Shown in pieces: positions 55,670-64,000 of a stretch of DNA of 64,000 nucleotides; positions within the stretch are counted from its first letter, which is position 1; the number at the start of each line of letters is the position of its first letter. The DNA lies in the NCBI RefSeq assembly GCF_902713425.1, contig NC_081230.1:8884187-8948186 (forward strand), given 5' to 3'. A program made the position numbers and the translations under genes. The stretch is from Acipenser ruthenus. Lineage: Eukaryota; Chordata; Actinopteri; Acipenseriformes; Acipenseridae. The notes under the pieces are model-generated. The model made no database searches. It was given only the letters and a program-made list of their open reading frames with translations, and was not told the DNA's origin.

Positions 55670-55772
55670 AGACCTTCCGATGCTGTTGTTATTGCATCTT
55701 GTGAAGCGCTTTGTGATGGTGGTCCACTATGAAAGGCGCTATATAAAATAAAGATTGATTGATTTCATGATG
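55670..55772 (+). repeat. LINE 3'-tail fragment
   Basis: TTGTGAAGCGCTTTGTGATG, CACTATGAAAGGCGCTATAT and AAAGATTGATTGATT form the classic 3' end of an L2-like LINE. The preceding GTTAAGTCTAAATCTAACTG recurs at 17.7 kb. Confidence 0.65.
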
Positions 55773-55943
55773 CTGCGATATAAAATAAGAGACTGAGCAG
55801 TGATACATTTCTTGGTGTTTTCCTATAAAGCTCCATTTTGTATGTGTTGAGCTTCAAAGCCGAATGTGCCAAATGTGGCAGAGGGATAAACTAGAAAATT
55901 AACAGCCAGTTAATCCCTCTGCCACAATATAAAACCCCACAAC

Positions 55944-56185
55944 ATTATTATTTGTTTATTTAGCAGACACTTTTATCCAAGGCGACTTACAGAGACTAGG
56001 GTGTGTGAACTATGCATCAACTGCAGTGTCACTTACAACTACGTCTCACCCGAAAGACGGAGCACAAGGAGGTTAAGTGACTTGCTCAGGGTCACACAAT
56101 GAGTCAGTGGCTGAGGTGGGATTTGAACCAGGGACCGCCTGGTTCCAAGCCCTTTTCTTTAACTACTGGACCACACAGCCTCCTT
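55944..56185 (-). repeat. tRNA-derived SINE, family 1
   Basis: Reverse-oriented full-length copy, from the LINE2-like tail at 55,960 to the head ending CCACACAGCCTCC. Confidence 0.85.
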
Positions 56186-56684
56186 TGGCTGAAGCTTAAG
56201 TGTGTTCAGAGGCGGAACGAGATGTGAGTGAAACAAACGAAAAGCTTTAACTCAACAATGTATTTATTTACTTAAATTTTTACGGTGCTTTTACACAGGA
56301 GTATCTCAAAGCACTGTACGAAACACAGCAAAGAGAATGGTACATTAATATAACATAACACATACACATCTACCACTGTCAGATAAGATGGACTAACACT
56401 GAAACAGCATAAAATAAATAAATACATATCACTATAGGTGGCAATTAGACAGTGACTTGAAGATGGGACTCCTACCGGACCCACGGAATAGGGGAAAAAA
56501 ATGGTGTTAAATTTTGCGGGATGGGACAGTACAGGAGTGAAGCTCACAGGAAGGGGCGGGACTGGGAAATGAAATAAAGTTCTCCGAACTGGCAAGAACA
56601 TTAAGCTTCCAGGAATAGGAAGGCAGGAGACAACTCTAACATCAGCAGACAGGAGGAGGGTTTTTTGCTCTTTAAAGTCATTAT

Positions 56685-56735
56685 TGTAAGTTGCCCTGGA
56701 TAAGGCCGTCTGCTAATAAATAAATAATAATAATT
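56685..56735 (+). repeat. SINE tail fragment
   Basis: GTAAGTTGCCCTGGATAAGG and CCGTCTGCTAATAAATAAAT are the tail only of a family-2 element. It directly abuts a TTAACCCTTTG end. Confidence 0.65.
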
Positions 56736-56736
56736 A

Positions 56737-56840
56737 ACCCTTTGAAGGCCGAGCCCGAATATTTTGGGCCCCAGAACAATGACCTCAGGGCCGAGCCCGA
56801 GTATTTCGGGCCCTGTCCCATTGCGAGGCCCGGGTAAATT
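56737..56840. repeat. piggyBac-like end with internal duplication
   Basis: TTAACCCTTTGAAGGCCGAG looks like the TTAA-CCCTTTG end of piggyBac-type elements. AGGCCGAGCCCGA-TATTT-GGGCCC is repeated in tandem about 40 bp apart. The other end was not found, so this is a fragment at best. Confidence 0.35.
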
Positions 56841-57574
56841 TGTAGTTACTGTAGCAGTGTAAACAGAGAGTTAGTTTTGTGAGTTGTTAGTCATTTTATG
56901 TCTCCACAGATTTGTATTTCCATGTAACATCCGGAGGGGGCATGGCAACCTACATTCCAGCAACGTTAGTAATGTTTGCACAGCTGACATTTTAGGTGTG
57001 GTTGCTATTTATTAGTTACATAAATTTGCACAGTATTTATACAGTTTATCGTCCCTTTCCCATGATTTATACTATGCATTTACAATGCTTTACTTATTTT
57101 TTTGCCGATAGACAATGTGGCTTTACCATGCTTGCCTTTGCTTTAGACCCAGGGCACAAGCACACTTTACTTGTCATTTTATGACTGTCTTCACTTCACA
57201 AAGCTAGTATGACTTCATCCCATTTTTTTTTATAGCGGGACTGTTGAAAGCTATACAATTTCTTCATACATTTTACTAGAAATTCTGTAACTGTAGCAGA
57301 ATAACCAAACGCTGTGGATTGCTACTGGCATGTATTTAACATATCTCTCTCTATATACATATGTACAGTATATTAAGGATGTGCACTTTTTCGGTTTTTA
57401 TGATTATCACCCCTAATCATAATGCAGAGATGTCGAAGGCTACGATTTTGGCCGTACTATTTTGGAGGTTCTGCAACAGCACTACGTTGAAGGGGTATGT
57501 ATAATACTATGATTTTTAATAAAAAAAAATACATGGTGGCTACTCCCTGAACGTTGATGAAATATCAACATCAC

Positions 57575-57615
57575 GTGTTTTTTTATTTTATTTATTTATT
57601 TATTTATTTATTAAT
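57575..57615. repeat. (ATTT)n microsatellite
   Basis: About eight tetranucleotides. Confidence 0.85.
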
Positions 57616-57894
57616 GAATTAATGGTTCGTAATACTGTATTTCACTGACAGTTTATTGTGGCATTGACATACTAAAATCTCTGAGCCGGGTTGCTTAGTA
57701 ACCGGTTTAGAAACTGAAACTGCCCCACAAAACTCTAAACAGTTGTTTTTATATTACCGAAATTATATATATTACATCATTATATTATAAAGACCCTGTG
57801 CTTCCACTGTATTTTCTGAAAAAAAAAAAAAAACTAAAAACAAATTACTTGTAGTATACCGGTAGTGTTTAATACAAAACCCTATAAACCCTAA

Positions 57895-57965
57895 TTTTAT
57901 TATTATTATTATTATTTATTTCTTAGCAGATGCCCTTATCCAGGGCGACTTACAATCGTAAGCAA
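57895..57965 (-). repeat. SINE tail fragment
   Basis: ATTATTATTTATTTCTTAGC, then AGATGCCCTTATCCAGGGCG and ACTTACAAT, the family-2 tail in reverse orientation. Confidence 0.7.
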
Positions 57966-58034
57966 CTACATTTCAAGTATCTTATATACATGAATACAAA
58001 AATATCTGTACCTCCAAAATAATAGTTGATCTCT

Positions 58035-58240
58035 GTATGTCATAGGATGGGATGGGACAGGATTTTTATCTGCCAGGACAGGATGTGACAGGAATTAAAA
58101 AAAAAAAAAAGGTTACAGGACAGGACGGGACAATAAAAATTTGGACAGGGTGGGACAGGATTGGAAATGATGATTTTTTCATGGGATGGGATTGGACAGG
58201 AACATTTTTGATAGGACAGGATGGGACAGAACTGAAGTTT
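58035..58240. repeat. Degenerate GGGACAGGA-type minisatellite
   Basis: Irregular repeats of the GATGGGACAGGAT kind (about 10-18 bp) over 200 bp, interrupted by A runs. No coding meaning. Confidence 0.6.
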
Positions 58241-59191
58241 CATTCCTGTGTCACTCTCTAGTGCCAACATAGACATACATATATACATTTTTACATGATA
58301 AAAATAAAACGTAGTAAAATAAAAACACAATGATGCAATAACAGCACAATAAAAACAGCAATACCAAGTTATATTCACACCCATTATGATAAAAAGCTCC
58401 CTGGATACAATTATACAATACTTGTTTTGTTTCCTTTCATGCCTGTTTTGTTTTGGCCACCGTGCCGTTTTGTTTTGAGTCCAGTGTTTGTTTCGGTCTT
58501 GTTTCAACCTTTTTTTTTATTTTTCAATAAATCTGCGCACCCAGCGCATTCATTCATACACCGGTGCTGTCTGTGTGTGTTACTTCTTCCGGGTCTGACG
58601 TCACCACAAAGCCATCTCGTCACACACTCTACCTCGGCACTGAGATCAAATGATGTGGATGCTTTCAAAACCCTTTGCTTTTGTGTATCAAGCACCTCAT
58701 CTTTGGAATGAATTGCCTTCAAAACATAAAAAACAGCCTCTTCACAATGCCTTTTTTTTAAATTGCTCAAATATTCATTTTAAATCTGACCAGGGTTGCA
58801 AATCCTGTAAATACTGACTAAGACCTGCGTTTTTATTTAGCATTATGGTGGTTATGCTTGTTTCACGGGCGTTTGTCCTGTTTGAATCATTTGTTTGTTT
58901 TTATAATGTTATTCGTTGCCAGGACTGTGTTTATCTCAAGGGTTCTATCCTGTTTCAAAAAAATACGTGTAAATCATAAATGTGTAGTTTGTATTCCATT
59001 GTAAGTTGAAACCTGAAAGGGGAGTTGCTGACGCACCCTTGGGGATAACGTCTGCAAGACAGAATGCAAACAATTTACAATGATCTTGAGTTTAACAAAA
59101 AGAGAACAGGAAATAGGGTCCAGGAAAAGATTCCTGCAGTATTATACGGGGTGCAACGCTCGCCAGTTTGATTAGCTTTTTGTACTTATTA

Positions 59192-59404
59192 CCACACTCA
59201 CACAGAGGGCAGTTTAGAGTGACCAATCAACCTAAACAGCATGTCTTTGGACTGTGGGAGGAAACCGGAGTACCTGGTGAAAACCCACGCGAACATGGGG
59301 AGAACATGCAAACTCCACACAGACAGTACCCTAGGCCGGATTTGAACCCAGGACCTTGGTGCTGTGTGGCAGCAGCTGTAACCGCTACGCCACCGTGCCG
59401 CCCC
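59192..59404 (-). repeat. tRNA-related SINE, fourth family
   Basis: On the minus strand: GGGGCGGCACGGTGGCGTAG, a B box GGGTTCAAATCC, then TGTGTGGAGTTTGCATGTTC, GTTTCCTCCCACAGTCC and AAAGACATGC. This is a very widespread fish element, possibly of the Deu-domain group. The family name is from memory. Confidence 0.65.
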
Positions 59405-61091
59405 TTCAAATAAATGTGTAGCGCTTATTTATGCTTTTGTAATATATATTATATATTGTAATATATATTAAATCTTAAGTGTAAGTACGTTTTCTGGCTG
59501 CTTTAAAAAACACAAATTGGCTACTTCCTCTTCATCAGCATTTTTACTAAAAAATGTTTTAGTACTGTAGTTTGTAATAGAAGTTCCTAATGTTCTCTTC
59601 ATTGCATCACAAGGACGACTGACTGAATCGTACAATTGTGCAGGATTCAGAAGACGTGTGTGACGTGACTGCACACATTTAAAATACGTGCCGGTTATCG
59701 GAGACGGAGACTCCAATTCGTGTACCATCAGTACTGGCATGCAGGGAATCTGGTTCCTAATGCCTATTCAATGGCACGGTACAGAAAGACTATTTAGATT
59801 TCCACGCTGAAAAGAGATCGCTTCATTGGTGCGCATGCATAGAAATTATTCTTAACTCTTAAATCAAGGTTCTGCCTATTGAAAAAAGTACTGGAATATA
59901 GTTTGCGGTTTGTCTACACCACTGGGTGAGCAGGCGTCCTCCGATCACACAACCAAGCCAATTACCTTTTCACACCCAAGCTACTGACCTCTGCAAGACA
60001 AAGGCCAGCCCTGCAGGTGTCTGCTTTCAGCTCATCAGTCACGGGACTGCAGCTACAACACTGGACTGAATATGACCTACAGCACAGGAAGTGATTAGGT
60101 ACCAAGACGCTACAGCAGCTTTTAATGCGTTCTGTTGTATTTAACAAATCGATAATAATAATAATAATAGAACCAGTCTTGGAGAAGAGGTAAAGAGGTA
60201 AAGAAAGGGGAAAACACGTTAACAGGTAGGAAATGACTACCGTTTACTTCCAAGACTTGAATACATTCTCGCAGGTGGATGTGAAACACGCATCACAACA
60301 GAATTCGGATGGTATGACCCTAGTAGTCAAATATCGTGCTTTTTTAAATATAAATAATAAATACACAGGTGTGTCTGTGTATATATATAATATATAATTA
60401 GGGATGGGATGAATGCAGCTGCTCCTAATACTTTTCTAGTGAAATTGTATAACATAGCGATTGCCTACTATATAGCGAAATAATATTGTAAAGGCAAACG
60501 TAATGCAAACTAACACTATAACATACCACACAAGATTTGTTAAGACTCGTTATTATTATTACATATAGTATTAATGAGTAAGTAAACACAATAATACAAA
60601 CGAGCGAGTGGTGCAGTAGTTCATATTTAAACAAACAAATGTACACAACGCAAACGGCAAACCTAACCTGTGTTAGTTGTGAATGTGGCTCGCTTGTCAA
60701 ATCCCTTCAGTGCGCATAACCGATGATCTTCCTTGTTTTGTTTTTTTTGTTTTTTTTTCAAAACCACGCCTAAAATATTTAATTCAGACTTGAAACACCT
60801 GGCTTTTAGTGAGAGCCGGAAAAGCTCAGAGGAAACAGTGTGTTGTGTTATGAATTTCTTTGGCAATACTGTACTATAATATAATCATGCCAATAATGCA
60901 TTCTTTTTATCATTTTCAAGTATTTCCATGACCTTAATAATGTCTTCCTGTCAGTTCTGACAAAATAGCCGCTAAGACTAGGCCAAACGCCTCCCTCGCA
61001 TTACCGACCTGGATTCGAAGCGCCTGCCAGAATCTGAAGCACTTTCACTGGACACCGCGGTCGGATTGGTACGCAAGGTCTGGTTGGCACT

Positions 61092-61300
61092 TCAGCTTAA
61101 CCAGTTGGCACGGCGTGGGTGCGAGTGTGTTCTGCTGACTGATAATAATGATTTTGTGATGCAAAAGAATGTAAACGGACTTGAATATCGCATATAACGA
61201 GGAGTTGCTTCACCTATCTCAGTTTCATTTGAAACTCTGCCTACACCTCTCGCTTGTGTAGGCAGAGTAAAAAAAAAAAAAAAATTAAAAACAGGTTTCA
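61092..61300. other. No feature seen in neighbouring 59.5-61.3 kb
   Basis: Between 59.5 and 61.3 kb I see AT-rich, non-repetitive sequence with short homopolymers, short open frames on the minus strand and no recognisable protein. A 90-codon minus-strand frame at 59,468-59,740 is unidentified. Confidence 0.4.
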
Positions 61301-61385
61301 TTCTTGTTTTTTTCTTCCCCCAAGCCGTTTTATAAGCAGTTAAACCACTTATGGCTGGGTGGAAATGCTGGCCTGTGATTGGTTA

Positions 61386-61642
61386 AAACCTTTATTATTA
61401 TTTATTATTATTATTATTTATTTCTTAGCTGATGCCCTTATCCAGGGCGACTTACAATTGTTACAAGATATCACATTATTTATACATACAATTACCCATT
61501 TATACAGTTGGGTTTTTACTGGAGCAATCTAGGTAAAGTACCTTGCTCAAGGGTACAGCAGCAGTGTCCCCACCGGGATTTGAACCCATGACCCTCTGGT
61601 CAACAGTCCAGAGCCCTAACCACTACTCCACACTGCTGCCCT
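61386..61642 (-). repeat. tRNA-derived SINE, family 2, left arm of inverted pair
   Basis: Reverse-oriented full-length copy ending with its head at 61,642, facing the next copy head to head across about 108 bp. Confidence 0.85.
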
Positions 61643-61750
61643 AGCCCTCTGTCGGTAACAGTAGTCTTCCCTCGTGTCAATAATTTTCTATAGCCCTTCG
61701 CTCCAGTCCATATTTACTATATATAGATGGACTGCAGTGGCCTATACATA

Positions 61751-61996
61751 GGGCAGCAGTGTGGTGTAGTGGTCAGGGCTCCAGACTCTTGACCAGAGGG
61801 TTGTGGGTTCAATCCCAGGTGGGGGACACTGCTGCTGTACCCTTGAGCAAGGTACTTTACCTAGATTGCTCCAGTAAAAACCCAACTGTATAAATGGGTA
61901 ATTGTATGTAAAAATAATGTGATATCTTGTAACAATTGTAAGTCGCCCTGGATAAGGGTGTCTGCTAATAAATAAAAAATAATAATAATAATAATA
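61751..61996 (+). repeat. tRNA-derived SINE, family 2, right arm of inverted pair
   Basis: Forward full-length copy starting GGGCAGCAGTGTGGTGTAG and ending in an AAT run. Confidence 0.85.
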
Positions 61997-62299
61997 TATA
62001 GTGTATGTATGTATATATTTTATAAATTGAGTAATTATTTTATGTATCCCCTTAGGTAACAATTTTATTTATGTTTTACAATATCTTAAAACAGTTTGTG
62101 TGAACTCTATGGAGTCAGAGAAGTGACCCTGCCATAACTTGAAAAAAGAAAAAAAACAAACAAACATATACGGTATGCTTTTATAAAACGGGATAGAGTG
62201 GCAACCTAACACATGGTCACTAAAGAAGGGGACAGAGGGATCAATTTGTACAAGGTGCTACACATTTTTTATCCGATAGTAAGAGTGACAGACTTGGCA

Positions 62300-62425
62300 A
62301 GCTGAGAATGCCCCACCTAAAGAAGGAGGAGAAACACAGCCTGGGACAGCCTTATAAATCCATTGGTGCCCCGGCATAGAGCACGCACACTGCAGACTAC
62401 TGCAAGGAAGGAAAGGCAGTCGTCG
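62300..62425 (+). promoter_or_regulatory. TATA promoter and leader of the TNFRSF-like gene
   Basis: TATAAAT at 62,353-62,359, a plausible TATA box, stands about 70 bp before the first ATG. The transcription start would fall near 62,385 (GCACGCACACTGCAG). A CCATTGG inverted CCAAT follows the TATA box. GAGAATGCCC at 62,305 is one base off a kB site. The TATA assignment rests on position and match only. Confidence 0.5.
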
Positions 62426-63868
62426 ATGAGCTACTGTAAGAGCACCAGACCAACAATGTCAAGAACCATCATCCTCTTACTGGTAAGTCTTTAATACCTT
62501 TGTCTCTTTCTACCGTTTAGAGGATCAAAAACTGTGGAAAGTGCAGCCAGGCAGCTATGGCTTTTTTTTTTTGTTCCTTTTTCCTTTTCCAAGTTGCTGC
62601 TTCAGCTCGTCTGGTAAGAATATCAACTCTCCGGATAGTAAACTTAATGTTGGGTTAAAATTTTAACAATGATCTGTTTTCGGGAAGCATGCCAAAAGAG
62701 TCGCTTCTAAAACGGAGCGATGCAAGATGCCCAATACCTGGAGGATGTGTGAGAATTATTTTTGTTTTTTTCCAAGTTCAAAAGTGAATACAGAAAGATA
62801 GAATTCGTCATGGTATATGATGTTTATAATGTTAACCAGCACCTAGCTTAATGATTTTTGGCTGTTTTGAGTAATTCTCTCTCCAGAGAGAGAGAGAGCT
62901 AAGCATTGCATCATATGGTAATGGACTTCACAGGGTTAAGAAACCTTGTTAAAGCACTTTGAGTGCATTCTGAGTTCAGCAGCTTCAGTTGAGTTTTAGT
63001 AGCCTTATATAGACCCCACTGTCATAAAAGCCTGCATTCTTTCTGATGCACAGAACACTTTGGGAGGGGGCGGGGGGGGGGGGGGGGGTGTAGTCCGATA
63101 AACATACACCAAGGAGTAGCATTTTATTAAAACCATCCCCATGGTCATTTGGGCTCGTATTCAGATCAACAGGAAGAACTGAGAGAAGATCTGCTATTTG
63201 TTAATAAGGTTGCCAACCCAAAATGCGGTGCGAAATGTATTTGCAAAAAGTGTCTCTGTACACCAGAGTTGCTTAAGACAGAACAACAGTTCGCATGCAA
63301 ATGTACATTTGGCTGCCTCTGAGCAATCTTCAATTCTGGGCTGTTATCCAGATTTAAATGTTTTTTTTGTTTGTCACGATTTCTAAAGTTCAAGCCTCTG
63401 CTTGCATAATACCCTTACGGTAGATCTTCTTGAAAGGCTGTTTGTTAAATGTTATTGCTGACGTTGCCAAGCAAGCAAAGCTGAAATAACACACGTTCAA
63501 ATTACAAACCTAAAAATAAAAACGGCAGGTATTCATTTGAAGGAGGTTTAAGTAAGTAAGCTGTTCTATTTGTAACTTTTTTTTTTTTTTTTTTACCTTT
63601 TTGAAATGTAATGTAGCGATTTTGTAAGCGGTGCTACAAAGTGGGTTATTCTCAGTTTTCAAAAGCGCTGTTTAATTCAAGAGAGAGAGAGAGAGAGAAA
63701 AAAAAATCTTTTTAAACTTTCCTAAAGTTTTGCGAATAGGCCCCTTTAATAAATGTATTTCTTGTCGTTCTCAGATGACTCTGTCCTGCCTGGGCTGTGC
63801 AAGCTCCTGCAAGACCTCTGTAATGCAGTATAAACATAACGGGATGTGCTGCACACGCTGTGACCCGG
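62426..63868 (+). CDS. TNF receptor superfamily member, N-terminal exons
   Basis: Two coding exons: 62,426-62,482 (19 codons, donor CTG then GTAAGT) and 63,775-63,868 (acceptor TTCTCAG, donor CCGG then GTGAGT). The joined peptide starts MSYCKSTRPTMSRTIILLL and continues MTLSCLGCASSC, so a signal peptide runs across the splice, with a second in-frame ATG (MSRT...) that gives a more typical one. KTSVMQYKHNGMCCTRCDPG is the start of the first cysteine-rich domain, where the CC-x2-C-x-PG pattern is diagnostic of the family (compare CD40 QCCSLCQPG). The gene continues past the window, so transmembrane and cytoplasmic parts are unseen. The member (CD40, HVEM or another) cannot be decided. A G homopolymer at 63,066-63,090 lies in intron 1. 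Confidence 0.8.
63064..63090. repeat. Poly-G tract in TNFRSF-like intron 1
   Basis: GGGAGGGGGCGGGG followed by about 16 more G. G-quadruplex-prone and likely hard to sequence. Confidence 0.9.
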
Positions 63869-64000
63869 GTGAGTGAAATGCTCTTACAGTCAATATACTT
63901 GAAAACAAAGGGTTTTTTCCCCCCTACCTTTTAATGCTATGTGATGCTTACTCCAGTCTCGGTTTGGTCCATTTACGGTTTAGTTTTCATCTTTCAACAA

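Noticed and set aside
59468-59740. Minus-strand 90-codon frame (ends ...NLCFLKQPENVLTLKI)
   Set aside because: Reads like a protein fragment, but I cannot match it to any family and it has no neighbours or splice sites that make sense. Left unannotated.

Overview
The window looks like nuclear DNA of a non-teleost ray-finned fish. Spliced vertebrate genes lie in a sea of short repeats: two abundant tRNA-derived SINE families with a shared LINE-type tail, hAT and Tc1-like miniature elements, and long (TA)n tracts. The SINE sequences resemble those I associate with sturgeon and paddlefish. That assignment is memory-based and not proven here. I saw no LTR retroelement, CRISPR array, or rRNA or functional tRNA gene.

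Five genes lie head to tail on the minus strand, and I could splice each so that every reading frame joins. From low to high coordinates they are: a short TANK-like adaptor (14.3-18.1 kb; TBK1-binding helix, TRAF-binding motif and C-terminal zinc finger, but no N-terminal coiled coil); GTSF1 (19.0-23.1 kb; piRNA-pathway CHHC zinc-finger protein, 175 aa); ZNF740 (24.6-31.4 kb; three C2H2 fingers, 261 aa); CSAD (33.5-42.7 kb; cysteine sulfinic acid decarboxylase, intact, 523 aa with an N-terminal extension or 493 aa without); and a CRADD/RAIDD-like CARD plus death-domain adaptor (44.2-47.6 kb or beyond, 214 aa). On the plus strand, the first two coding exons of a TNF-receptor-superfamily gene start at 62.4 kb and run off the end. 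A CpG-rich, CCAAT-bearing block near 11.5-11.85 kb may be the 5' end of another minus-strand gene.

The CSAD-ZNF740 adjacency matches human 12q13.13, and GTSF1 lies elsewhere in the same human region, so this is a HOXC-type paralogon. Human TANK is on 2q24, the HOXD-type paralogon. The TANK-like gene is therefore best explained as an ancient duplicate that kept the TBK1- and TRAF-binding modules. Together with the CRADD-like gene and the TNF receptor, three NF-kB or death-signalling genes sit within 50 kb.

The most unusual sequence features are tandem arrays against exons. In CSAD about 24 copies of an 18-19 bp unit, nearly identical to the real 5' splice site, follow that splice site. In the TANK-like gene a 72-bp array follows a splice site in the same open frame. 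Other notable items are a 52-bp array with a head-to-head inverted unit and a SINE inserted in it, a hAT copy with clear 8-bp target duplication that carries a nested 331-bp palindromic element, a widely dispersed TAAAGCA-rich repeat, and several inverted-repeat miniature transposons. The stretches 1-11.5 kb and 52-62.3 kb hold only repeats and unexplained non-coding sequence as far as I can see.
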